A stretch of 64,000 nt of DNA. Source: Gracilariopsis chorda (taxonomy: Eukaryota; Rhodophyta; Florideophyceae; Gracilariales; Gracilariaceae). Below are positions 47,001 through 56,264 of the stretch, one piece after another (position 1 is the stretch's first letter; every line of letters starts with the position of its first letter). A program made the position numbers and the translations under genes. Location: the NCBI GenBank assembly GCA_003194525.1, contig NBIV01000304.1:1-64000 (forward strand), in the 5' to 3' direction. The notes under the pieces were generated by a model. It ran no database searches and was not told the DNA's origin. It worked only from the letters and a program-made list of their open reading frames with translations.

Positions 47001-49769
47001 GGCACGAATCCTCGTACAGAACGGGTCGCCGAACTGTTCTCGGATCATTTCTTCCGGTGATACCGGTACAAAGTTTCCCGGTAACGGGTTCTCAGATTTA
47101 TCTCGCGATGCGAGTAGTTCGTCAAAATCAGCATCCTCGTTCCAGTTTTCTGGCCTAGCCTCGACGGCATATTCCGCATCATCCGGGTCTATAGCCATGA
47201 AACATGGGACTTCATCATCCTCCGTTGGGAGTGCTTCCCCACTTGTGGGTAACCGCGACAAAGCGTCGGCCTGGGTGTTCTGCGCACCCTTTTTATAAAT
47301 GACTTGAAAGTCATATTCCGCGAGGCGGAGTCTCCAGCGCATGAGGCGTCCCGACGGGTCGGAGATATTCATCAACCACCTCAATGAGGAATGATCCGTG
47401 TACACGGTGAAATGAATTCCCATAAGGTAGGAGCGCAGAGTGGTCATCGCCCATACGACGGCGAGGCACTCTTTCTCCGATACGGAGTAGTTCCGCTCAT
47501 GAAAATTGAGCGAGCGCGACCAATAACCAATTGGATGTCGTTCCCCCTCGGGGGTGGTTTGAAAAAGAGCACACCCGACTTGGTAGTCGCCCGAGTCCGT
47601 ATCTACGGAGTATGGCAACCCAAGTTTTGGGAGATGTAGGATTGGTGCTGATGTGACAGCTTCCTTTAAGGAGTTGAAGGCTTCCGATTGCTCAGGCGTA
47701 AACGTTCCCAGTTTTGGGGGGTTCCCCTTTCGCAACAACGCGTTTAGGGGCGCTGCAGTATCCGAAAAGTTCGGGATAAACCGTCGATAGACGTTGACCA
47801 GCCCCAAAAAGGAGCGCAGTTCCGTTTGAGTACGGGGTTCTTTCGCCTCAACGAGGGATTTGACTCGAGCTTTCTCGATCGCTAACCGTCCAGGACGGAT
47901 AATGTGACCCAGATACTTCACAGTATCTGTGAAAAACTCGCATTTCCTCAACTTGAGAGTAATTCCCGCATCGCGGAGTACGGTCAGCACGTCTCGGACG
48001 TGAGTGAGATGGTCGTCCAACGAGTTGGAGAAGATGATAATATCATCAAGGTAGACCAGACAACTCCGCCACTTGAAGCGGTTGAGTAGAATATCTACTG
48101 CACGCTGAAAGGTGGCAGGGGCGTTGGTTAACCCAAATGGCATCCGCTTGAAGCGGTACGTCCCTGCATGGCAGGTGAATGCGGTTTTGTCGCGATCCTC
48201 CTGTCTGACAGGTACTTGCCAATATCCCCAATTGGCATCAAGGGCCGTGAACACGGCGGCGTCTCCAAGGGAGTCAATGCACTCGTCCATACGAGGGATG
48301 GGGTACGTGTCCCTAACAGTCACGGCATTGAGCCGGCGTTAGTCGACACAGAACCTCCAGGTTCCGTCGGCCTTTAAAGCCAGTACAACTGGGGATGCCC
48401 AGGGTGATTGAGCGGGCTCAATCACACCTGCGCGGAGCATCTTGTCCACTTGGGACTGCTCCTCTTCCCGAGCTTTCGGACCTGCCCTGTAAGGGGGTTG
48501 TGCAACCGGTCACGCACCGGGGATTAAATCGATCCGGTGTTCCGTTGCATTAATCTCGCCAAGCGAGCCATCCCACATTGTGGTGAATTCCCGTAACATA
48601 GTACGGAGTTTGTCGCGGTGCGACTCTGGCACGTGGCTGAAGTCCAGCGCTTCAAGTGCTTTTTCCGGATCAATCCGGTCGTTGCTTGATGGAACATTGT
48701 CCTGTGGAACAGGTGTGGTTCGCAATTCCGAGTTACTCGGTATGTTCGACGCTGAAGTAGCGGTTTCCTCCCCCTCCTTAGACTTGACGTCTTCGGACGG
48801 CGGGGCGAACTCCTCAGAAGAGGTGGTAACTCCGAGTACATCGGCGGCTGTCATCGTTGTTGGCAGCATTCCCATAGGATGGGGGGTTACACTCCCAATT
48901 ACTTGGTGTTTTACCAGATACTGGGGGTGTTTGCCAAGGTTGGCAACCAATATCCGGAAAGGAACATCCGGGGAAATGGAGACAATTCCATTAGCCAGCG
49001 CCAGCTGGGATTTCTCGTACAACGAGGCAAGGGGTTGTATAACCCGAAGACCGTGTTGACGGGAATTTACCTGCACCCAGACTTGGGACTCAGCCGGTAT
49101 AGAAACCGAGGCAGCGACGCGGAGCTTGGTGGACTCGCGGGACGCGGGCGGTGGTTCCTGCGCAGCAGGGAGCGGAACGTGTTTCCGAGAGCACCGCTTT
49201 AGCGGGCGGCGAACAATCGGAACCGACGATCCGTCGTCAAGTTCTACACGCCTGAGGCGGGGCCTGATTGCGTCGACAAATCTGTCGCAGTAATCACATC
49301 CCAGTATCACTGGTGCTGCCAATGAACGGCAAACGATGAAGTCCAACTTCACCACAGAGGTACCAAGTCTCACGACGAGGTCCACTGTGCCCACCGTTTG
49401 TAACGGATTGTTGTTCGCATCCGAAATGTCGGGGACCGCGTCAGAGCGGATACGCCACCGCACAAGCTGGGGTAACAATGATTCCACAACAAAGTTGGGG
49501 CCTGCACCTGTATCCAGGACGGTGAGAAACCTCACCATAAACTGGGGGTCAAGGCCAAGGTCGGCATGGACCTTATAATTGCGCTTGGCCAAGACCAAGA
49601 CTCTACCGGGAATCCGGGGATTTTTACTCTGTATCCACGGGCGACACAACACACCGAGGTGCGCAGAGGCCGCGTCAGCGGTGTCTTTCCTCGAGAGGAC
49701 TTTCACCGGGGAGCGAGGCGAGGACGCCTCAGGCGCCAACAGCCTCGTTGTTGAGGACGCCTCTCCCAA
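44061..49769 (-). pseudogene. Gypsy pro-pol: protease, RT, RNase H, integrase, chromodomain
   Basis: The frame lies in -1 register to gag and overlaps its end. Protease has FLTVLDTGAGPNF. A TGA at 48510-48512 and a TAA at 48339-48341 (where VDYRRLN is expected) are the only stops. RT has VFTALDANWGYWQV and the active site CLVYLDDIIIF (near 48050). RNase H has PYSVDTDSGDYQVG. Integrase has a zinc-binding region with HLSHCAPIGGHQGG and CSEC, and the catalytic residues in FIAIDLLGPL, VLSDNGKQF and GQVERFNR (near 46675, 46490 and 46385). After integrase comes a Pro/Ser/Arg-rich spacer of about 550 residues. The C-terminal chromodomain at 44061-44270 contains QYCVRWYGYDPSGDTWEP. If the two stops are recent, the element could have been active shortly before. 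Confidence 0.93.
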
Positions 49770-49786
49770 AGGGGAGACTCCTTCAG

Positions 49787-51961
49787 TTAGTTTTCCGACT
49801 TCGGCGGTGGGTTGGTTTCCTCGACAACGAGTGCTTCATCCCGTTGACGGGGGTTTCTATCCGCATAAGCGGGGGTTGCAACGGATGGTTGCGTGATCTC
49901 CCGAATCGGGGTGTATGAAGCTTGCCGCGCACGCGGGGTCTGTGGTAGGGCGTGAGAAAAGTCCGTTTTAGCACGGAGGTAGGAAGCCGTCGGGACGGAT
50001 CGTTTCTCCTCTGGAGTGAGGGCCTCATAATTTGCCACCACCTTGGCCATATCCTTCAGTGAACAACTACACTGAGGAGAGGTATGGCCATGGGCATAGC
50101 ACAGGTGGCAAATGAGAGCCAGCACCGCGACACGCGGAGTATTATTCCGAGTATCGGAGAAGCGAACCCTAGGGCGGGTGTCAGTCCATCCAGGCCGTTG
50201 ATAACGGGATTGACCGTTTGAAAACGGGAGTCGTTGGGGTTGAACCCGACTGTTACCACCGTACAAAACGGGGTCTTCCGTTCCCGTATCACGGGTCATC
50301 TCCGTCGTTGACGGCAAATCACTGGTGGTTATCGACACACCATCCCCCTGCACTAAATGCACGGTATCAAATCCCTGTCCAGGGTTCCCATCCGCGGTGA
50401 GCGGGAGAGAGGAAGCTTCGCTTTCCAGCAACAACGCCTTGGCGGATTTAGACCGATTGTTCGGAGTTCTTGCACGAAGTGCATCCCCTTCCGCTCGGGC
50501 GTGTTGGACCAGCTCGAGGTAGGTGATCTTCCGCTTGTCCTCCCGATAACGGGTAACTAAACTCCGGATTGCCGGGTCAAGACCATCGATGAACATGGTA
50601 CTGCGCTCCCCAGCGGGGTATACGTTACCACATCTGTGGAAAGCCTTGTTGAGGCGCACCGAGTAATCGGTCTCGGTCTCTCCAGCACGCTGGCGTGTAT
50701 CTCGCAAAGCGAGGATAGCCTGCTGAATAGCGGTGTTGGTGGCGTAGGAGCGCAGAAGATACTGCACAGCCACCGGCCAGCAAGTAACTCCTCCCTCGGA
50801 GGCGCGAGAAGATCCTCTGACAGAGGTGTATTGGTCCTCCGCCACTCCCCGTAAGAAATACGGTAAAGCCAAATAGGCTTGTCCCTCATTCATACCGAGG
50901 ATATTGGCCTCCGCTACAAAGCAGGATAGGAAATCCAGTACTAAGACTGGGTCCTCTCCAGTACAATACTGGTTGCGGAGCGAGAGCTGCATTCGCTTAA
51001 TGCATTCTAGCACCTTTCCCGTACCACGGGGCGTACGTCCAGGTGACGAGTCTTCGAGCCGGTAGTACCGGTATGATAAAAGCTTCCGGTAATCCGGGTT
51101 TGTCGGTTTCAATTCCCGGAGACTGGGGTGTCTTCTCCCCTTCTGGCGGGTTCGGACCACACCTTCAGTGGCCGATGACCGCTTCGAGCGGGAGGAGTAG
51201 CCTCGCTTCTCGTCCTCCGAGTCGGAGTCCGAGGAGCTCGAGCTAACCGAATGGTTTCGGGATGATTCCGACGATCTCGAACAATCGGAGTCCGAATATT
51301 TTCGGTGGTGTTTCCGTCGATGACGGCGTTTCTTCTTCCCAGCAAGCTGGTCGTTGTGCGATGCCCCGTTTACCGGATCATCCGGGGATGGTTTGTCCAT
51401 GAGGACGAACTGCTCCAGCGTCTCCAGGCGGGCACCAATCCGATCAAGTCGGGCTTCAACTCCTTCGATGAAGGTGGCGGGTTGGCCCAAACTCTCCAAC
51501 ACGGAGTTGACGTCAGACCGTAAAATACGGAGTTCCTCGGCGACCTCCTTTACGGGGGTTGCCGAGACCACCTCTTGGAGGGATTTTAGTTCCCCTAAAA
51601 GGGTGTCATGGGCGGTCCACAGAGCGCGGACCTGGGATTCCAGGGAAGTCCCCTGGGGGATGTTATCGCCGGTTCCACGGGGACTTGAAGCCGCGACAGC
51701 CGGAGCAGGCCGGGGTGCCTGGGGCACTGCGGCAACAGCCGGAGTCGATGCTGCATTCCCCTGCGGGGGTGATAACGAGGGCAAAAGGAGGTTCCGGGGT
51801 TCACGGTCGGGGGTATCATTCCGCGATGAAGCGGCGCCAGCACGGCTGGAACTTGTCCGTATAGGGATACGGGGTACGAACCGAACTTCGGAAGTGTCCG
51901 CGTTGTCGCGGGAGCGACTATGCGTAACCACTGGCTCCGCGTCGGAGGGATTTCTCGACAT
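49787..51961 (-). CDS. Gypsy gag polyprotein
   Basis: An intact 724-codon frame from ATG 51961, 106 bp downstream of the 5' LTR, that encodes the structural protein of the retroelement particle. The N-terminal 200 residues are Pro/Ser/Ala-rich, with a coiled-coil-like stretch (EGVEARLDRIGARLETLEQF). A very basic tract (KKKRRHRRKHHRKY) and a Ser/Asp repeat region follow. The capsid-like part lies at about residues 290-500 (ILALRDTRQRAGETETDYSV is typical of Retrotrans_gag). A CCHC zinc knuckle, CHLCYAHGHTSPQC, is at about residue 625. The size is large for a gypsy gag. The stop at 49787 overlaps the -1 frame pro-pol, so frameshifting at or near GGAAAAC just before the stop would be needed. Confidence 0.9.
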   Translation of the reverse strand: MSRNPSDAEPVVTHSRSRDNADTSEVRFVPRIPIRTSSSRAGAASSRNDTPDREPRNLLLPSLSPPQGNAASTPAVAAVPQAPRPAPAVAASSPRGTGDNIPQGTSLESQVRALWTAHDTLLGELKSLQEVVSATPVKEVAEELRILRSDVNSVLESLGQPATFIEGVEARLDRIGARLETLEQFVLMDKPSPDDPVNGASHNDQLAGKKKRRHRRKHHRKYSDSDCSRSSESSRNHSVSSSSSDSDSEDEKRGYSSRSKRSSATEGVVRTRQKGRRHPSLRELKPTNPDYRKLLSYRYYRLEDSSPGRTPRGTGKVLECIKRMQLSLRNQYCTGEDPVLVLDFLSCFVAEANILGMNEGQAYLALPYFLRGVAEDQYTSVRGSSRASEGGVTCWPVAVQYLLRSYATNTAIQQAILALRDTRQRAGETETDYSVRLNKAFHRCGNVYPAGERSTMFIDGLDPAIRSLVTRYREDKRKITYLELVQHARAEGDALRARTPNNRSKSAKALLLESEASSLPLTADGNPGQGFDTVHLVQGDGVSITTSDLPSTTEMTRDTGTEDPVLYGGNSRVQPQRLPFSNGQSRYQRPGWTDTRPRVRFSDTRNNTPRVAVLALICHLCYAHGHTSPQCSCSLKDMAKVVANYEALTPEEKRSVPTASYLRAKTDFSHALPQTPRARQASYTPIREITQPSVATPAYADRNPRQRDEALVVEETNPPPKSEN

Positions 51962-52050
51962 GAGAAAATACCGTTACGACGGGAAACGATCACGGAACTT
52001 CCGGTGAATAAAAACAAACCTCGTAAGAGGGAAAACCAAAAACCGATTCT

Positions 52051-52067
52051 AGGTCGGGAGACCACTT
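52051..52067 (-). promoter_or_regulatory. tRNA primer-binding site
   Basis: Three bases after the 5' LTR on the sense strand comes TGGTCTCCCGACC, of the TGG-start form complementary to a tRNA 3' end. The primer tRNA was not identified. Confidence 0.65.
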
Positions 52068-52894
52068 TGTGGTGCAATGCCCCAAAGGGGAAAAACACCG
52101 AAAGACGTTCGGGATCTTCCTCTCACGAGGTGAACCCAGTTGGGTAGAGCCCTTCCAGAGGTGTCACGGCGAAGCCGGTTTGTAAGACCAGGGACACCTG
52201 TCGCGACTCGCGCAGGGAGGTGAAGGCGAAGAATCGGTATCCGCGTGAGCGGGGTGTGATCCTCAGTAGAGGTATGTTTCCACGTAAGTGGGGGTGTGTG
52301 AGCGGATGCGCACACGAGGGCCGCGGATAGCGGGAGGTGCTACCCTAAAAAGGGGGAAAAGGAAGGGCCAAGAGGAGGAAGAGAGGACGTTGTGAGTCGC
52401 GAGAGCGACGAACAGATACGGCGATGCCGGTAACAATATCCCTATACAGGGCGAAACACCAATATGATTGGAACAATTGTACTCCTAAGGATGGGCTTCT
52501 TTAGATGTGCAAGGGGGTTAGATGTCCCGTGGTTTACGGCGTTTCCCTCCAAGGAGGAGTAGAGTACGCGCGCAAGCGGCAACAACTAGAGCCAATTCCA
52601 CAGGTTGGGGTCCCTTTTTGGGGAAGGTTTACTGGTGCGACGGCAGTGCGCCGTCGCACTAAGTACTAGCTTCCAAGAAATGGGTGTGAAAATAATAAAT
52701 AATATTAACTAAAATACTCCACATTTCGTGGCAACATCCACTACTGTATCCAACCGCCAATTGACCCCAATACCATGTCCCACGTGTCCATATCCACCAT
52801 AGTGGGGCGTAGTTCATATACACACTACACAACCGATAATATCGGGAAAGCGTTCAAGTACCAAGAATCCCTCCCTGAGGGCGTTTGCACTTCA
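52068..52894 (-). repeat. Gypsy 5' LTR (827 bp)
   Basis: Partner of 41200-42025. It differs at about 35 positions, several of them inside hairpin loops, and is followed by the second ATGCC at 52895-52899. Short frames starting MCASAH in this LTR, and in its copies at 41190-41447 and 57671-58057, are LTR sequence rather than genes. Confidence 0.95.
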
Positions 52895-54070
52895 ATGCCT
52901 GCATGAGTTCTTCTGATACCATTCTCCGTGGTGCACCCAGTATTGAAGGGGCGTATCCTTTGGCTAGTTCGAACGAGCTAAGCACTTTAGAACCGGTAAA
53001 CAGGTTTGAAAGGAAAGCCGCGCGTGAAAATATGGTCTTGTCTGTGTCAGTAGAGTCTTCTTTCTGGATCTTTTCCATTATGCGTTTAACGACGCCGTTC
53101 TTACGCTCGATGATGCCTGTTTTGTTATGTCGTCTAACGGGTCGTACTTTCAGCTCAATGTTCCTCCCGTTCAAGAATCTTCGAATCTCTTTGGAAGTCA
53201 TTTCGTCGTCTGCTGACAATGCTTCTGGTGCCCCTTGTCGATTGATCCATTCGGTCTCTATCAATCTAACGGTCGTGTTGGATTTTCGGTCACTTACTAT
53301 TCCCGCTTCGGAGTACCCGGTGACGCAGTCAACCATATGTAAACAAGTATATTGCGTTCCTCGGATATCTACAAACGTGAAATCGATTTGTATTTCTACG
53401 TTGAATGCCTGGTTCACGTGGTTGATCGATATCTTTCGCATTGGCTTTGGGGGTCCTGATTTGGCGCAGATGAGGCAGTTGTCGGATATCGCTCTTATTT
53501 CCTCTTCGACTGATTTCGAGATGTGTCCGGACCTCCTACATAATTGTATCAGCTCTTCTGGTGTCGCGTGTGTCAGTCGATGCAACCTTTTCGCGAGTGT
53601 GGTCGGCCTTATGTGTTGGGAGTTTGCTGACAGGAGTGACTTCATCATATAGGTTATCCGCATGTGTGCCCTCGAGTTGTATCGAGAAGAGGTGAGGTAC
53701 ACTTCGACAGTTCTCGGCTTCGAGTCTTCTGGACGCCTTATCGTCATCGTGGCTGGTTTCGAAGTCATGTCCGTTACACTATACCTCCTGATATCCAGTC
53801 CAATCGTCAACGGGGTTTCGTCGTCAAATAAGTCGAATGTGAGTTCTATTGGTTGGTTATGAATGTCCTGGAACGAAACGGACCATGAGCACAGAACTGG
53901 TTTGGGCTTGATGCACTCGTTCCCCCATCCTCTATGGTAGCGGGACCTTGGTCTATCTGGTTGGAATTGTATGTCCATAGCGGTACACAGTCTCAAGGCG
54001 GCTCTTATGCTTCTCGAAGATATAGGGCTCCCTTCGTCGAGTATGGGATTCGGATCCTCTTCCGAATCCC
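52895..54070 (-). CDS. Copia pol 5' part: protease and integrase
   Basis: The first half of the copia pol gene, in -1 register to gag. The protease site reads PILDEGSPISS (about 54020), with Glu where Ser or Thr normally follows the catalytic Asp, then TPLTIGLDIRRYS as the family's second half. Integrase has a zinc-binding region (RLHRLTHATPEEL, then NCLICAKSG) and the core acids in EIQIDFTFVD, LSADDEMTSKE and GIIERKNGV. The frame is intact to the insertion point at 52895, where the nested gypsy element cuts it. The gene continues at 41199. Before the insertion this pol had no visible lesion in its first half. Confidence 0.9.
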
Positions 54071-55189
54071 TTATTGAAAAAAAGGTTTCGAGCTTTTCTG
54101 ACGATGCTTCTCGCTAGGCCGTGGTTTGTAGCCTTCGCGCTTGTCATCGCGTCCACGTTTGGTGATCTGATTCAATTCAGTACCATTTTCGACTGCTTTG
54201 GCCTCTACCATTTTCCGCTCAGCATCTTCGGTCGACGATTGCTTACCGTTTCCTGATTCGTCAGTATCCCGGTTGCGCTTCCTGTTCTTCTTGAACATGC
54301 GGTTGGTATTCATGAAAGACCTGGATTGACTGTCGTTCGGCTCATTAGGCTTGGACTCGTCTTCTAAATCCTTTCCTTCGAGTCCCGCTTCTTCTAGTGC
54401 CAGGATGGCTTCCTGCAGACCTATCCAGGATTTCGCATCCCCGGATTGGTGGGATTTGGTTTTCTGGTCTAGAGCTGCTCTGAGCGCAAGGATGGACGTC
54501 TTCGATTCTTCTTGAAGATCGGTAGACGAAGAATCCGATTCTAAGACTTTGAGTATCGTAGCGATTCTGTTCGTAGATATTGGGATTATGGAATCCGTCT
54601 CAGAAGTCCTATTCTTGGAACTTGCAACGAGATTGCTGATGATATTGCTGAAGGTCTGTGAGGTAAGCCGAGCATTTAGGAGCAGAACAATTGCGAAGTT
54701 CTGACTGTCCGCGGATTCCTGTTCTGCATTTGTCAGATTAAGGTATGACAATGCAGCGCCGGCAAAGCGATTAACGAAGTCGGAGATTGATTCTCCCTCT
54801 GATCGAACACAGGAATTGATTTCCTTATACAGACGCACGATGCGGCGTAAACGGTCAACAGTAGAATCTTTGGCGACAAGATCGACTATCTTTTTCACCA
54901 CTTCAATCTGCGTTAGGTGTTGATCTTCTGATTGTGGCGTCAATATGATTTCGCCGGTGCGGACGGCGTTTTTGACCATTTCTTTTCTTCCAAACTCTAG
55001 AGAGCGGTACAGAGTCATACCGAGGGTGGCTGCTCCACCTTTAGCTCTAGAATCACCACCTTTGGCTGCAGCGCATAGATTGTCGGCCCATTCGAAGACG
55101 ACTTCTCTCCAAAGGAGTTTATCTGTCTCAGGGCGGATTTTCGGGGGTAGTAATATGTTGCTTGGGGAGAGCTCCTCCCCTGGGCCCAT
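54071..55189 (-). CDS. Copia gag protein
   Basis: An intact frame of about 372 codons from an ATG at 55189, four bases after the 5' LTR. The frame stays open into the LTR, with another ATG at 55228 that a transcript starting in R might use. The product has a helical capsid-like first part (WREVVFEWADNLCAAAKGG; RFAGAALSYLNLTNAEQES), then a strongly basic, Asn/Lys/Arg-rich C-terminus (MFKKNRKRNRD) likely to bind RNA. No CCHC zinc knuckle is seen. The frame ends in seven T followed by CAA TAA. Confidence 0.82.
   Translation of the reverse strand: MGPGEELSPSNILLPPKIRPETDKLLWREVVFEWADNLCAAAKGGDSRAKGGAATLGMTLYRSLEFGRKEMVKNAVRTGEIILTPQSEDQHLTQIEVVKKIVDLVAKDSTVDRLRRIVRLYKEINSCVRSEGESISDFVNRFAGAALSYLNLTNAEQESADSQNFAIVLLLNARLTSQTFSNIISNLVASSKNRTSETDSIIPISTNRIATILKVLESDSSSTDLQEESKTSILALRAALDQKTKSHQSGDAKSWIGLQEAILALEEAGLEGKDLEDESKPNEPNDSQSRSFMNTNRMFKKNRKRNRDTDESGNGKQSSTEDAERKMVEAKAVENGTELNQITKRGRDDKREGYKPRPSEKHRQKSSKPFFQ
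54072..54084 (-). promoter_or_regulatory. Probable -1 ribosomal frameshift site (U7) at gag/pol boundary
   Basis: On the sense strand the gag frame reads CCT TTT TTT CAA and then a TAA stop. A -1 slip on the T-run leaves gag and enters the pol frame, which reaches the protease site about 15 codons later. The heptamer fits the X XXY YYZ rule. Confidence 0.6.
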
Positions 55190-55192
55190 AAC

Positions 55193-55432
55193 TGAGAGAT
55201 GTGCTTCGGATATCTTACCGAAGTTCATGACTGCGCAGTGTAGGGAAGGGTCTATCACAAGCAAACAACAATGTGGCACAGCTGCCTTGTCTCCCCTTAC
55301 GGTTATCTGGGGGAACTGGTGTGCCTTTATATAGGTTAACTACGCGACCTTTGGGTTACTATGACGTACAAATTATACTAATGCAATGTACTATTATGTA
55401 CGTTATGTCCTAAGTTGTACGTCAATGTCACA
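55193..55432 (-). repeat. Copia 5' LTR (240 bp)
   Basis: Matches 38809-39048 with about ten differences and is followed on its outer side by the ACTGT duplication. CTTTATATAGG at about 55324 could be a TATA region on the plus strand. Confidence 0.92.
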
Positions 55433-55532
55433 ACTGTATGTGTCTGTATGTGCAATGATACACAATCACAGACAATGGAGCTACACAAACTTCAACGGCT
55501 CTAGTCACTCTACGCGCCTCGGATCCCTACGA

Positions 55533-55564
55533 GCGCTATTGCGAGCTACAGCTCGCAGTAGCGC
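55533..55564. repeat. 15-bp inverted repeat, near-perfect hairpin
   Basis: GCGCTATTGCGAGCT (55533-55547) faces AGCTCGCAGTAGCGC (55550-55564) across two bases, with one mismatch that would be a G-U pair in RNA. Such a tight GC-rich stem could be a terminator or cruciform, or a microRNA-like fold that is probably too short. Confidence 0.65.
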
Positions 55565-56264
55565 AAGTTGAGCTCCATAAGCTACACAATAAGCAAAGCT
55601 ACTAAACTCACGCGGCGCCCAGCACCGCCTTCGGCCTAAAGCCGCACCCAGTTGTCTAAACTACCTAGGAATATCTTTGATAACGAGCTATTTGACACCT
55701 TATAATACATGAATAAACGCACATTTGTTTTCTTCCAAACGACTTGCTAATGGTAATAAGACGATTTGCCTTACTGCCGTGAATCGGTTGAGCACGTGTA
55801 AAATCCGTTATTCTGGTCATTTTCAGCTTCTATCAGCGCCGTCGAATCCGTCTCTAACGTGAACATCTTTAAGGACCAACTAAAAGGCCAAACTTTGATG
55901 CGTCCAATTACGCCATACTATTTCTATTCTGTGTACACGATTTCGCTCTTTGGGCCAACGGAGGAAAACATTTCTTCTAAACAACCAACTTAAAGTGCCA
56001 TGGTGCACAAAATGTGCTCCATTGCAGCATGTTTTGTGCACAATATTCTCAGTAAAAAGCCCAAGCGCAGTAGAATAGAATTCTTTGAGTCGTGGAAACG
56101 GCATAAGTAAAGGTAGCAAACGTCTGTTTGGGACATATCGGACATAGGGTTAGATAAGAGTTGAAAGGAAGAAGCATGTAGAGTGAAATAGGTTGTAGGT
56201 GGCTGCTTGGAGAAACGGTTTCTGCAACTTTAGAGCAGATATCAGCTTAAATATAGTATCTTTA

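Larger units (their letters stand above)
41200..52894 (-). mobile_element. 11.7-kb Ty3/gypsy chromovirus tiled with mini-hairpins
   Basis: A near-complete element inserted in copia pol, with LTRs of 826 and 827 bp and TSD ATGCC. Sense on the minus strand: 5' LTR (52068-52894), primer site, gag, pro-pol with C-terminal chromodomain, polypurine tract and 3' LTR (41200-42025). An antisense ORF lies at 42082-43869. Only three nonsense codons were found: TGA 48510 and TAA 48339 in pro-pol, and TAG 42832 in the antisense ORF. LTR identity is about 96% by eye (about 35 differences). Perfect 4-7 bp palindromes with 2-4 nt loops recur through the whole element, for example at 44105-44115, 44121-44135, 44219-44230, 44236-44247, 44339-44350 and 44463-44473. 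The flanking copia DNA does not show this density. Confidence 0.95.
38809..55432 (-). mobile_element. Ty1/copia retrotransposon, split by a nested gypsy element
   Basis: Direct LTRs of 240 bp bound the element and ACTGT flanks it on both sides (38804-38808 and 55433-55437). Sense is on the minus strand: gag at 55189-54071, protease and integrase to 52895, then, after the nested element (41200-52894), the rest of integrase, RT and RNase H to 39130. Without the insert the element is about 4.9 kb, a normal copia size. The domain order protease-integrase-RT-RNase H proves Ty1/copia. LTRs differ at about ten positions by eye (roughly 96% identical). Ty1/copia elements of the GalEa group are known from red algae, but subgroup placement would need a tree. 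Confidence 0.93.

Noticed and set aside
52049-52315. ORF starting MCASAH, found three times (also 41190-41447 and 57671-58057)
   Set aside because: It is LTR sequence of the hairpin gypsy family; conservation reflects repeat copies, not a gene.
41200-52894. Regularly spaced palindromes reminiscent of a CRISPR array or terminator series
   Set aside because: The units differ in sequence, the spacing is irregular and they lie inside retroelement genes and LTRs of a eukaryotic genome.
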